A stretch of DNA of 64,000 bases from contig OZ022261.1 in the NCBI GenBank assembly GCA_963978905.1, positions 19,329,582 to 19,393,581 of the forward strand, given 5' to 3'. Of the stretch, positions 12,096 to 24,065 are shown one piece after another; position 1 is the first letter of the stretch, and every line of letters starts with the position of its first letter. Below the pieces are notes generated by a model. That model made no database searches, was not told where the DNA came from, and saw nothing but the letters and a program-made list of their open reading frames with translations. Position numbers and translations under genes: made by a program. Source of the DNA: Trichostrongylus colubriformis (lineage: Eukaryota > Nematoda > Chromadorea > Rhabditida > Trichostrongylidae).

Positions 12096-13357
12096 TGGAA
12101 ATAAGAGATCTCTACACTGGTAAAGAATCACAGTTCTTCGACTGTTTGTTTGTTATGATGTATTAATTGGATCTCTAGCCCAGCCATTGTTCCTTTTTAG
12201 AACGCGTCAAAACATGTGCGACACAACGGTGCGTATTCAGCAGTGTTCATTAGCACTACGGGACTACGTTATGTATTGCATTCTGTAGATACCCTTAGCT
12301 TACCTCAATCATGTATTCATTTTGAATTTCTAAGAATCCATATCGCGCCACATTTGAGAGTTGCCCTTGCTCATGTTTGCAGCCAGAGTCCGCAAATCAT
12401 TCTACTCATTAGGGGCGGGGACTTATCTCAGCTCTTCACATTTCTTTTGTAGGCATAGGTCACATCCACACCTTTTGACTCACAAGAATTTCTTGGTATC
12501 GTTCCTTACTTTTAGTGGCTTGATTCTCCTCCACTAAAGCTTTTATTAGGAACTTGCCTAGAATTCTTTTTGTAATGGACCACGTTAAGGATTGAAATGG
12601 AAGATGCCAGTTAATGAGAATCACGGATGTAATATATTGGGACACTGCGACACATCATTCTGAAAGTAATCGCGTACGCATGTTAGAAGCAATACTTGAA
12701 CAGAAACATGAAATGGACAACACAATTTTTGTTCTATCGCAGAATCAGAAAATCTCAAAGAATAGCAAGCGTGGATGGCAAGGCCCACGCGCGTTGGGCT
12801 CGCTGCTCCGAGAGATTTCCCGAAATGTCTGATGCCTTCATTTCAAAGTTGCAAGAGCCTTCCTTTTGCTTTCCGTCTAACCGATCACCAAAGGTCTTCG
12901 TGCTCTAGGAGAGCATTTAAATGACTATTTTCGAACCAGTCTCTACGCGCAATTTCTAAATTCTTCAAATTGATCGAAGTTTCCGCAAAAATGCATCATC
13001 ATCCGGTTTTTTGTTTCTAAGAAGCAAAAAACCTAAGAAGCAAAAAACCTCCTGTTTCTAAGAAGCGTGGATGTTAGACAGAAATGAAGAAAGATACTCT
13101 CTGGATTTTCGGAGAACTCTACAGTTTCTGAGTGGCTCGGTGGAAATCTTCGCGCCGTCTATTGCGTGATACATTGCACTCGATGCGACCTTATGTGATG
13201 GCGATAGAATCTCTCGTCTCCCGCTCTACAGCCCTTGTGGCCCCGCCCACAATACCCGCATGGAAGGAACTTTGTAGGGATGTGTGTCTGCCGGCTCCTT
13301 TTTTACGTGAAACGTTGCACGTGGGCCGTGATGAAGTATAACTGCGGAGGAACTATA
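12096..13357. other. Unassigned stretch
   Basis: It contains a small direct repeat (CTAAGAAGCAAAAAACC in tandem at about 13017-13050) and overlapping short frames at 12614-12908 without known motifs. No gene is supported. Confidence 0.35.
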
Positions 13358-14978
13358 CAGTAGCGTTCAAAAGTATTCGGCCAAAACTCTTTTGTCATAC
13401 CTTTTTTTCTACTTGACCAAATTTGACAAAATTTTAATATGTGATGCCTGAACCTATTGCCAACATTTCCTTCTACTTGAGGGCCGCTTGACCCCTTTCA
13501 TGGTTTTTTTTACAAGAATTCACTACAAGAGCACGCAAAAAAGTAGAAGGCTTGGTCAAGGGGAACGGCTTTCTTTACAAAAACAAAACGAGCAAGCCTC
13601 AGAGAACATTAATATATTGTAGAAAGACCACGACTTTCGGCAGCGGCACAGCGGGACGGCATAGCGATGGCACTCCAAAAACAAAAAATTTCATATAACC
13701 GCGTAACCTATACCGTTGAGCGCCAAAATAGTATATTAAGTATGCAGTGTATCCAAGTACAACATACTGAAATTTCTCTTACTAGGGAAGGTATTTTACT
13801 TCCCATGGAACTTTGAAATGAGACCCGGGGGGGGGGGGGGGGGATCGATAGAGCTTCGAACGCTGATTATAACAGTGAAAACCAAAATTGCCAAATGGCA
13901 TCCTGAAGCGAGTTACGATGGGTCAAAGTTTGCCTGTGACACCTCATTGGCGAGGCACTTTGCCATCAGACGGTTTGTCAAAATGGCCATTTGCAATGAG
14001 ACACATGCCACTGTACGCGCTTCTAAATGCTGATCTCAAATCTGTATTCAGAATCTGTCAAACAATTACCTGAATGAAGTTATGAAGGTTTTTCTGAAAA
14101 AATGAGTAATACCATTTCATGGTATGTTTGGGAGCCCATAGCGCGCGAGCCATACGTTTTCACGCAAAACCATTGTGATTTTCGTGTTCAGGGGATCAAA
14201 TTACCCTATGGGACAAGTTTTCAGCTAATTCGAGAATTTGACCAAATTTCGGAAAAATTGATGAGCTATTTGGCTGGCAACCCATGCAACAAAAGAGAAT
14301 TCGTTGAACCTTGTCCAGCAAATGCTCTCATTTGGCGCTTGTTACGTGCGTTTAGTGTGATGGGCAAGTGTGATAGGTATGTTTGGGTTATCTTGTTCAG
14401 CTTGCAGGATTTTTTGTGGAAGGAAACTCAAAAACTCCTACTTAACCCCTGGCCACCCCTCATTTCCCGAAGTTGGGCCAAAAAGTGGATCCGGCTGGAA
14501 CTTTGCACAGAGGGGTAATTCGACCCCCTACGCGCGAATATCATACAAGGAAACGTTTAGAAGTGAAACAAAAGCACTTACTGACAATGAAACACAAAAT
14601 GCAAAAGAAGCCGCACCAGCTGGAAGCAAACCCACGACCTCACGTTTACGGAACCGGAGCACTACCCGTAAGCCACGGAGGCCATATCTTGTTATGCGCT
14701 AGTCATGCTGATGGCAAAGCGCCTCGCCATTGAGATGTCACAGGCAAGTCACACGCAAACTTTGACCCCTCGTAACTCGCTTCAGGATGCCATTTGGCAT
14801 TTTTGAATTCCACAGTTATAATCAGCGTTCAAAGCTCTATCGATCCCCCGGGGTCTCATTTCAAAGTTCCATGGGAAGTAAAATACCTTTCCTAGTTAGA
14901 TCGGTGCAGTTGCAAAAAAGTTACAAGTGAAAAACCCAAGTGAAAGACCATTTCGCCGAAGACTTTTGAGCGCTACTG
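13358..14978 (+). mobile_element. 1.6-kb Tc1-type TIR element without recognisable transposase
   Basis: The outer ends CAGTAGCGTTCAAAAGTATT and the complement of AGTCTTCGGC-type sequence (..GACTTTTGAGCGCTACTG) match at about 22 of 25 positions, and TA flanks both sides. Inner arms of about 200 bp (13791-13990 and 14700-14890) are also inverted copies of each other and include a 17-G run at about 13825 whose partner arm has only CCCCCGGGG. The centre has a 138-codon open frame (14102-14518) with no DDE or HTH motif, so the element is non-autonomous. The ends resemble Tc1/IS630-group elements. Confidence 0.8.
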
Positions 14979-15199
14979 TATGTAGGAAGAGGAACACAAA
15001 TTTAGTTTTTTATTGTAAGTACTCCTTCCTTCATTGACTGAAGCTCCACTACTTTCTAAGGTCTAAGCAGTATTCCTCTAGCGCATAACTACTTCTGTTC
15101 GCAATGTCCGCGATACAGTCTTCCAGAATGGGCCTAGTTAGCACCTTTTTCCACAAAAAAGGCTTCATTTCTCCTCAGCGAACATTTCTCTTCTTACCA
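14979..15199. other. Unassigned spacer
   Basis: Nothing is recognised. Confidence 0.3.
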
Positions 15200-15690
15200 A
15201 GCTGAATTATCAAGCAGAAAGGAGGTCATTACTGGAACCGAGCCGGTCATTGTCGTCGTTCCGTATCCTCCCATGGTACACACCACTATGTTTCCATGGG
15301 TAACAATAGCTTTCCCTTTGCTGTGACCGGTTTTTCATACTTGAAAAGAGTAGCGTACCATTGCCACAGCATACTTAAGGGTGCTCGAGTTCAGTTTGCT
15401 GCTTGTATTCTTTTTGAGCGACCTAATAGAAAATGTCCCTCTCCTTATGGCTAGTGGTGGTGCTGCATCAAAATTGTGATGCCCCTTGAAAAAGGTTGCC
15501 GGTCCATGATTAACTAGTATACTACCCAATAAAAATTATGACTATCAATCCACGACTTTTGGCGACCACCCGACCGCCGCTAAAGCCGCTCGACAACATT
15601 CCTGCAATTCCTCACAACTTTGAAATAAGTTCATCTCCCTAGAATCTCGCCCGATGAGCCCAATCCTTCCTCTTTTTTTGCACTGTAAAT
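15200..15690 (-). other. Cluster of minus-strand open frames with splice-like borders
   Basis: Reading the minus strand, three open pieces follow one another. The first starts after a TTTACAG-like acceptor near 15688 and encodes KKRGRIGLIGRDSREMNLFQ and onward, to a stop near 15557. The second, around 15500-15380, contains PPLAIRRGTFSIRSLKK. The third, around 15290-15205, contains MGGYGTTTMTGSVPVMTSF and ends at a GTAAGA donor-like site. They may be exons of a membrane or signalling protein, but phases between them are not shown to fit and no family is recognised. Confidence 0.2.
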
Positions 15691-15699
15691 CGTATAAAA

Positions 15700-16507
15700 G
15701 ATTTCTTGAAGTGGAAAAAAATTATGTGCACGTCTGTTGTATCCCACAGTTGATTGCAATGGACAAGAATGAATCCTAACACCTCCACAATTTTGAAAGA
15801 AATTCAAATGGGCAGAGCTTTTGTGGGTTTTCGGGCAATGTTAACCGTTGCGCTGCCCTTTTTCAACTGATTTTAGTCAAAGAAGCTCAGTATATGTGCA
15901 TAGGTTTGCACTCTCAACAGTCAGCCAGAAGCCTCATCGCGCATTTATGAATTTTTCGAACACCTGGCTTCATTCTGAAGTGCTTATTTATTTAGAAGCC
16001 GACTCTTCTTCGATTACATTCATTTTTGACAGGTTTCAGCTACGATAAAAAAAACGAGCTGTAAATTTCATGAGAGGAAAGGCCACCTTTTCCCGATGCA
16101 GTTTTACTGCGGCAGTTTGTGGGCGTGAAGCAGTACAAATGGTCCGAAAGTAAAATAGTATCTGCACCACGTTCAGCTTCTGAGTGTGCTTTCGTGATGT
16201 TTTTGTTTCGGCAAGGGTAAACGTGTTGATCACTCCTTCCTCTTGTACGTTTAGGCTTGTTGCACTCCTGCCCAATCTGAATGTTCAGTATTCTTCGCAG
16301 TTATGCCGCATCTCCTTCGGAGAGGACTACTTTGAATGCATAGGATTTTTAATTAGAGACTGGATTTCGCAGCCCATACTCATTTTGGGGAAATCAAACA
16401 GATATGGTTCCCACACTCCGTCTGCTTCTATGATAATAAAAACCAAGCAACTTAAAGACAGTGATAGAGGTAATGGAGTGATAAGAATCGCTAAATGAAT
16501 CATTCAC
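15700..16507. other. Unassigned stretch
   Basis: Overlapping short frames occur on both strands; no motif or repeat is recognised. Confidence 0.3.
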
Positions 16508-16972
16508 TCAAAAACTGGGTCTAAGAAGTCTAGGAAGCCTATCTTCGGCGAAATACCTCGCGAAGGGCCCGCCTCTGAGCTGTGGCAGAGGCGGCCTTTT
16601 TAGCCCTAGCCGCCTTTCTTGGCTCGGTCCGCCTTCTAGCGACTGATTGTCTGGGTGGGAATGAAAGGCATCGCGGCCCCCTTTCCCAGTTTTTACTTGA
16701 AGCTCACTCCACAAAAAGGGTGCTTTCTCATTCCCGAACTTCCCTTCGTGTTTAAGACATGGAAACACGTCAATGGAAAACTCGTCCGGACCCCGCCTCT
16801 TCACGGGAAGGCTACACGTCGAGAACCAGCGTTGGGGAGGGATTCTATTTCTTGGGTCTTCGGCCATTTCCATCTGTTTTTTCTTCACTGTACTATTACT
16901 AGACATCTCGACTTTCATAATCACTACTTTTTCACTCTTCGTCCACATTTTCCCTAACACCGCCTTTAACAC
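16508..16972 (-). other. 154-codon open frame of uncertain coding status
   Basis: One of the longer uninterrupted frames outside the receptor and transposons. Its start is Lys/Met-rich (MWTKSEKVVIMKVEMSS) and its end Arg/Pro-rich. The DNA around its start (GGACGAAGAGTGAAAA, minus strand) also occurs at 48168-48185 on the + strand, which suggests repeat-derived sequence. No domain is recognised. Confidence 0.2.
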
Positions 16973-17952
16973 GGTCTCTTTGGGCCACCAACGTTTGCTG
17001 TTGACTTGCCCACCCCCTCCTGAATACCCAGATTACTCCTTGCAATGCCTTTGAGAGGTAGGCTTGTGCTGACCGACAATTATTCTGCAGGCGGAGATCT
17101 TACTCGCGCACCCATTGACTGTTTCATTTACGGCACCTGGTTTACCTGGATCTCTCAAAAAAGTGTGTGTTATTGTGTTACCAAAGCTAAATCACGTAAT
17201 CTGCTCAGTCTGAAGCTCACTAAGGTAATAAGGAGTGGGAAGGCACAGATCTTTGCCTATGAAGTGGCAAGCTTCCGAAGTTATCTGTGACGTAACTCTC
17301 ATTGAGAAGCCGCCTTGTTCTCTTTATAATTACTGCCACATGAAACAGTAGGCGGAGCAACCATGATGGACGAAGCAGCGTCTATATGTAGCTTTTATTG
17401 GTCCGCCATGGCAGTCCTTAACAATGAAGCAGTGGGTGCCAAATCCGTCCTGGACGAGGCTAAGTAGCAGGGCTACTCCTCGAATTTGGCTCCACTTTGT
17501 TCTTTATTCTGTTACATAACTTGAACCGCTACATTATTATCCAATAAACCGAAGTTACTCCTTTTGGTTCCGTTAGGTGTTTGCCGATCAGTTCGTTCTA
17601 GCAATGCAGCTTTCGCAAATCACCCTTTGCTTTTTAATGACTCAAACACAAATTTGATTGGATTATCCGCAAGTAAATGCCATGCAGCTGAATGGTGAAC
17701 ATAATTCAATCGAGGCACCAGCACAACAAAGCGACAGATGATTTCGTGTCATACCCCTCATTTTTACCTCAGAACGAAATACTAGGTTAATACTGATAGC
17801 ACAAAACAGTTGTCCAAAAACAGCCTAGAACAATGACACTGCTTCCGAGTTTCAGTCGCACTTTTCCTTTATCTATACCTCTCTAATAGGCAGAAGGTTT
17901 ACTGGTGAGTAGCCGGTAACTGGTCAGTTGAGTGGTTGACCAGGGATTGGAT
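16973..17952. other. Unassigned stretch
   Basis: A TCTGCAG acceptor-like site at about 17089 is followed by an open + strand frame beginning AEILLAHPLTVSF and ending at a TGA near 17212. It could be an exon but has no recognised relative. Nothing else is seen. Confidence 0.25.
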
Positions 17953-18140
17953 GCAGGGTCAGGCGTGGGTCCAGAAATCCTTGGCGGTGGGATTGTATTT
18001 CGGCCGGTGGGAAGGGGGTCGTATCCCCAGTCAATAATTCCTGGAGGTAGCAACGTAACAGCGAATTTTTTAACCTGACTGGGTTATTAATAGAGTGCAT
18101 GGCGCATTCCAAAATAAGGTCGTCCAACACCAATCGCCTC
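17953..18140 (-). mobile_element. hAT-like element C, short relic
   Basis: A degenerate CAGGGTCAGGC tip at 17953, a GGGAAGGGGGTCGTA box and a GAGTGCATGGCGCATTCC box follow the order seen at the left ends of the copies at 44806 and 53018. Most of the element is gone. Confidence 0.55.
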
Positions 18141-18639
18141 CCTCTTGGTCTCTCGAGAGCAACGAGAGCAAATGATCCTTAATGGAGGCATTTCAAACTC
18201 ACGGAGCAATAATTTGCAGTGAATGATTTGAAGATTCTGACGGGAATAATTTTCTTAGTGGAACGTTTTCGATCCAATTTTCTTCTTTCAACCTCTGGTA
18301 TAGCGACAGTGATCATTAGGAAGTCGCAACCTTGTACACTGCTCATACGAATTGGTCGCAAAAAGTGTGGAAGATAAAAAAGAAGATAAAAGGGTGGTAA
18401 AGTTGCGTTTGATTTATTTAAGTTACGACCGTTGAAAGCACCGAAATTCGCACTTACAAAATCCTGCCATCAGGGAACGAAGCAGTCAATAGGTTGAAGT
18501 TAGAAGGTATTTACAGAAACAGTCTACATAGCTTCAACACATTAGGATTCTTGAGAGTTATAACTTCTTAAACAGTCAAATTTTCTACAAAAAGGATAAT
18601 GCGCTCTAATGCGATCGCCGGACGTTGTCCGTGAACCTG

Positions 18640-19150
18640 ATATTTAGTGGGAGTAGTGTTTTGCTATGCTTCGTTGTTATCCATGTGTGAAGATGGGGAT
18701 TGTGCGATGATGCCCTTCTCGGGAAACCTCATTTTCCCCATCTTTTCCTCGACGAGATGCTTGATCTTGCTTGGATGTGACGGATAGCACCGTGTGGTGT
18801 GTACTTTTTACGCAGCCCAAAAAGTCGCGAAGCTCTCCATCTTATAGTCTTTCATATACTCGGAAATACCACCTCGCAGAATTAGGCCATTTTTCATCTA
18901 ACATCATTCAAATTCAGGAGTAAGTGCGGATGATTCTTAAAGACCCAAAAAGTTGGGAATCGGGTGAGATCAGGTCTAGGGAGTACGGTGAATGTTACAT
19001 TTTGTCCATACCAGCTCCAGTGGGATGTCATGTAGAGTAGAGCGCTGTTGTGAGAGGCACCTTCATCCTGTTTTCCTGTTCAATGGCCACTGCGAGTTTC
19101 CGAAATGGTTCCTATAGACGCTTATACGATTGCCTATCCTCTACAGTACT
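18640..19150 (-). pseudogene. Decayed mariner transposase, C-terminal half
   Basis: On the minus strand the shifted frames spell a block like AIEQENRMKV near 19080, then HSPYSLDLTRFPTFWVFKNH near 18960. The latter resembles the mariner PPYSPDLAPSDYHLF region and the helix after it. Stops and frame changes are frequent and no TIR was found. Confidence 0.45.
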
Positions 19151-20473
19151 ACCACCGGACCACAACTCACGATTTCCACCCCACGATGTCCTCGCAATGT
19201 CGGAAACCCATTGTACCATACTCCACATATCAGTGATTCACTTCTATAATGCCGGCTTTTATTAATTGTACATTTCGAAGAGGCATGGTTTTACAGAGTT
19301 TATTTCTGTATGGCATCCGAACAGGGCAGGGGCTGAGGATGAATTCCCCATGCTCTCTTACTCCTTATTTCTACTTCACTGCATTGATTCAGAAGTTGTC
19401 CTGTTCAGTAAACACTTTCTTCTTTCTTTTCAATGTAAAATCACTTAGCAATGATCGTGCCCTTTATGGCATCGCCACGCATTTTACTTCCATTCTAAAT
19501 TGTAGTGGCATTAACATGCACTATGCGATTTGTGTCCCACAATGACTAGTAGAATCAATCGTGTGTAAAGTCAAAACTTTTGTGATCCTAGGTGGGTCAT
19601 GTACCCATGCAGGGGACAACCCCGGGGTATGAATGGCTTAGTTTGCCTGGGTGACATATCCAGAATTCAAGCAGTCAACGACGATATTGCGAGTGGCGCC
19701 ATTTGTCACTTTCATTTGTCACATGTGAATGTTTGTTGATTTTTGTTTTTGTTTGTTTGTTTTGTTTTTTTTTCTTGTCTATTTTCAAAAATTTGTTCTA
19801 GTTTTCTATCTCACTTGAACGCTTTCTTCTGCGTGGAAGAACTAATGGAAAGTTCTTGTTGAGTTAATGCTGACTCGATGATCTGGAAATGACGCTGTTA
19901 GGCTCAAGTTGGGGGTAATAAGAGTAGCTCTCTGAATAGTCCGTCACAAGGGATGCGGAGAGTTCAGACGAAGCTCCGCATATGAAATGGTGGCAACCAA
20001 ACACTTAGCTCCATAGGGTTATCCTAAGAAAGCTAATCGAGCTAAAGCGCTGAGCATGAGATCAACTTGTCCGGCCGCAAGTAGCCCAGACAGGATAATG
20101 GGTTAAGCTGCAGCGGCATGTTAACATCGTAAAGATCTGCTTGGTTTTCTGCCTCCTCTGACGGTCCTAAGCAGCTCGTGCTCTCCCAGAAGTAGCCACC
20201 GCAGTTATAGAAGTCCAATTTATTAACTGTGGTTCGCCATAGCTGCGTTTGTGTTTGTTTCGACAGCTCATCAACGTAGCTTTCGTTCCCCTCATTATAT
20301 CTGGTCCTGATTGCTTCTTACAGGACCAATCTTATAGCCCAGTCTCCGGTCTATTGTTCGGCGAGCTTTGATTACTATTCTTCCATTCATTGTTCCAATT
20401 CTTATTTACATATGCAAAACATCCAGTATCATCATCATACTACATTTCTTCAGCACTCACACACTGACAGGAT
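19151..20473. other. Unassigned stretch
   Basis: A T/G-rich low-complexity patch occurs at about 19738-19775. No coding motif or window-wide repeat is recognised. Confidence 0.35.
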
Positions 20474-20680
20474 TTATTTGGAGAAATCATAGCTCCAGCT
20501 CTGTATAGTCATCATTTGCTGAGACGTCATGCGAATCAGCCATTCATTTATCGGGAGATTATACCCACATCTGTGATCGAATTGAAGACTAATCCATTCG
20601 TATTCCATTTTAAATAGGCAACCTTCTCTGTGTGCCCTCATCAATTCAGCAATGTCATCCGACGATTTTCCCGTTTCGTT
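20474..20680 (-). other. Candidate exon: 68 codons after a poly-T AG acceptor
   Basis: On the minus strand a TTTTTTTTAG acceptor-like site is followed by one open frame of 68 codons (begins NETGKSSDDIAELMRAHREG) that ends at TAA at 20474-20476. The two other frames hit stops at codons 8 and 13. The residue mix (Asp/Glu/Arg/Trp/Met) looks protein-like, but no family is recognised and no matching upstream exon is established. It could be a terminal exon or a transposon remnant. Confidence 0.3.
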
Positions 20681-21149
20681 CTAAAAAAACTTTTTTCAAA
20701 ATACCAATATGCCGCAGGTTTCTGGTGATTTTTCTAGCTGCAGAGATCAGGAATGGGCGTCTATAACTTCACTGCAATTTGTTTTTGTTGGCTACTCATT
20801 TACTTCACACTAGGTTCCTATTTGTTACGTGACAAGCACCTGCCGTATTGCCACTTTTCAGATGCTTTCATGAAATCGTTCCGCATTTTCCAGTTCTTCT
20901 TTCTCCTCTTCCAAATTCGTGAAATTCACTTCTCTAACATGCTTCACCTGGGGATTCATCAGGCCCGATCATCTCTAACATTTTGTAGTGGGATGATTAT
21001 GTACAAAATGACAGCAAAGCCAGAGCTTCTCAAAATCAAGGGTGTTATAATCTAAGGGTCAGGCGTCAAGGGGGTGAGGGACTGTTTGGAGGGGTACACA
21101 TATGGCTCGCTATTACATATTAGGCCGGTTTTGGCCGTATATTGGCTCG

Positions 21150-21563
21150 CTGATTCAAGTTCACGTTCTTGTGATCGTAGTAAGATTTGAAAGAAGCTAT
21201 ATCAGCTAGTTTTTCGTTTTTATCCTATAATTTCCTGAGCATACATCTATGGTGTAACCCGTGGATAGATACCGCTCCCCGCGACTACGGTGAATTTTGG
21301 AGGTCTCTTTGTACGTGTTTTCGGTGCCAGCGAATCAATGAAGGGGTTATTGGAGTTAGCCGGCTTCGTTATAAGTCGCGCCATGCTTGAGACAAGGTAA
21401 AGGGTAAACTGTCACCGTTTCATCACATTTCCCCTTTACACTTCGGACTCACAGCTTGAAAAATTCCGTTAATCACTGCCTACCTCAACGAGTACGACCC
21501 CTCCTCTCAGCGGACCAAATACAACCCTCATGTCGAGGATTCCTTGACGGAGGCTTGACCCTG
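21150..21563 (+). mobile_element. hAT-like element C, left-truncated copy
   Basis: From the block ATCGTAGTAAGAT..ATATCAGCTA to the terminal GCTTGACCCTG (21553-21563), this follows 9536-9969 closely in the same orientation, including the GTCGCGCCATGC box. The left two thirds are missing. Confidence 0.7.
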
Positions 21564-22226
21564 ACCGCGCAGACCATAGTAAGTTTTATGGGAGATGTTG
21601 ACGTGCGAGTTCATCAATTGAAGGCACCCCTTGCAATAAACAGATATCCTCTGCAGGTGGATAGATCGCCTCATTTCACTAGCACGATTATATCATTATT
21701 GCGGCGCCACGGTTAGTGATTAAGGGTTAAAGCAGTGCAAACAGCGACGACACAGCTAATAACACCCCATTGGACGCGACTAATGAATACGGTGTTAAGT
21801 ACGTGTCTGCCTTTCCATCTTTGTCTCCCCCCCCCTCCCCCACCGTAGCTTCTTTATCTCATTCTTTATCTAGTTGTGTAACCGACCGCCTGCGTGAATT
21901 CGTACCGTAGAGGGGTTGTGCGCGAGCTAGAGTTTTCCTGCTCTGTACTTTTACACATTACTTGTTCTCTAAAAGGCACGTGCAAAGTTTCACGCGAAAA
22001 ACTTGAAATCGACTGCGATCTCTCCGCAGCTTTCGTTCACACCTGCAATGTGGGCGGGGCTGCAGGAAACTGGAGCGAAAGGGCGGCGGCACGCGACGCG
22101 GTGTATGAAGCAGATCAACATTGACTGTCAAACCCTGCACTATGCATCTTCCCGCCGACAACTGTTAAAAAGCTATGCAGCGGCAATTCAAACTAACTGT
22201 ATTTTTCTCAGATTTTCGAGTTTCAT
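21564..22226. other. Unassigned, CpG-rich in its second half
   Basis: Short pyrimidine tract at about 21825-21842. Two overlapping frames at 21894-22230 have no recognised motif. Confidence 0.3.
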
Positions 22227-22400
22227 TTGAAGGCGCCGAAAGGGGTGTGGAGAAAGTGAGAACTGGTATGGCATGTTCTTTCAAAACAAAACTTTCGCGT
22301 CAGAAGAGGTGATGCGTAGCAAAACTTGCATTGAAAAGACGCGGCTCAGGGCTTATCACGATCACGGCGTGTCGCGCCACCGTTCACCCGTGAGGGGGGT
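22227..22400 (+). repeat. Dispersed repeat F, copy 1
   Basis: The blocks GAAAGTGAGAACTG, GATGCGTAGCAAAACT and GCTTATCACGATC..GTGTCGC recur in the same order at 52510-52660. The type of element is unknown. Confidence 0.6.
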
Positions 22401-23540
22401 TGCCGGCGAGGGTGAAATTAGGTTCGCGACCGGCTGATTCAGTTTTTCGCCTGTCTGCATTCTGACGCAGGCTAGTGACGCAGAGAGGCGTGAGAGAGAG
22501 GAGGGTTCGCAGGTTCTTATTTCTCGGTTCTTCCGCTGTTTTAGACCGAGAAGTAGGGACCGAGGAATAGTTCGTTTTTTTTACTATTACACTTCAGAGT
22601 ACCCCTCTCATGTTCAACTATCTGCTGAAAATACCCCTTCTGGTGCCTCTAAATTGAATCTGTTTAAGATGCTGGTTTTGAGCGGAATAAAATCATGAAA
22701 ATTCCGTGCATAATTTCTTTCGAGGTAAAAAGCAGAGCTCTAGTCTTCCTACTTGAACTATTTGCCACCATCTAGGTGGGTCCGAAAAAGGTCTTATTTA
22801 AAGTGCAGGACACGGCCATGACATGACGCGAATTTTTCCTCCTAACGTCCCTCATAGGACGTAGCGCCAGTTCACGCGTTTTCAGCGTCGGACCTCTCCC
22901 TCACATTGCAGGTTCCGAATCCCAATTTCCGTGATATACAACTCGTGGTTCATCTCCTTTCACTTCCACTAATAAACACATTAGTATTTAGTAATAACAA
23001 GGTCCTACTACTGTATGAGGACTGTATCCCGTTTCCGTTTCATGAACCGTTTCATTTTTGACTTGCTTCAAAGTATCGAGACTATGTCGCTGCATGATCA
23101 TCACCTGACACTCGGATTATCGGATAAACAACCGACAACAAACAGATTGACTTTTTCTACAAAGTTCCTTAACGTCAAGTGTTTTTTCAGCGTGGCTAGA
23201 CGGATTAAACAAGCTTATCAAGGATGACAGAAATTATAGCCGATGTAAATATCGGCAAGGGACCACTATGTGTGGGAGGCTTAGTAGTTCCCAGACTGTA
23301 TTCTTGCAGTTTCGAATGCTCCACGTTTTTTCAGTTCTTCGCTATGGTTGCCTATACCACATTGTATCCCTTTTCTCGCTCTATTTAAGCATGATATTTA
23401 TGCCCTAAAAATAAATTTTGAATTTTTCGAACGTGTCCAGGACCTCGGCTCACAAACGATCCAACACTTGACCGCATCGTGATATATGCTGAGAACCAGA
23501 TTCGTAGGGCAATCGACGACGATATGCAATGAGGCTGGTA
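22401..23540. other. Unassigned stretch
   Basis: No gene motif or shared repeat is recognised. Confidence 0.3.
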
Positions 23541-23830
23541 GCGGTCAGCCTCGTCAGCATGGTGCCTGCGATTAAAAATCCAGTACAGCTTCACGGATCC
23601 CGGCGAAACCATTACGGCTGCAAAGTACTGAGAAGTTTGCGATATGCACTGCAAACTGCAGCTTACAAGTTCAGTATCTGGGAAAGTTGAATGACGGGGT
23701 CACGAAACTGCGAAATCCACTATACTCATTTGACCTAGCCTAGCGATTGCTATTTCTTCAAGCGTCTGGACATCTGTACTCCACAGTTCTGGGCAACCGA
23801 AATAGAAGATATCTAATTCTTACGGTACCT
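23541..23830 (+). pseudogene. Decayed mariner transposase fragment
   Basis: In one frame near 23585 the text DPGETITAAKY matches the mariner block between the second and third catalytic regions. In a shifted frame near 23735 SDCYFFKRLDI matches the block with the third aspartate and its helix. Stops and shifts separate them, and no TIR was found. Confidence 0.45.
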
Positions 23831-24065
23831 ATCTCGATTAACAAAATTTTGAGCCGGGATATGTGCATTAGAAATTACAACTGCAAGTACGATCTAAAAG
23901 AAACTTCTTCTCTCTCCGTTCACATTCGGCATTTGCTTTCAGAATTCGAGAAATAGTGAGCGGAGGACTTTGAGCACTTCTATAGTAACTGATACTAATA
24001 ATTGTGTAACTGATACTAATAATTGATCATTTCACGCTTCTTGAACCGAAGTCGCTACTGATGTA

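Noticed and set aside
14102..14518. 138-codon open frame in the centre of the 1.6-kb TIR element
   Set aside because: No helix-turn-helix, DDE/DDD or other motif is visible, so it is not called a transposase or a gene.
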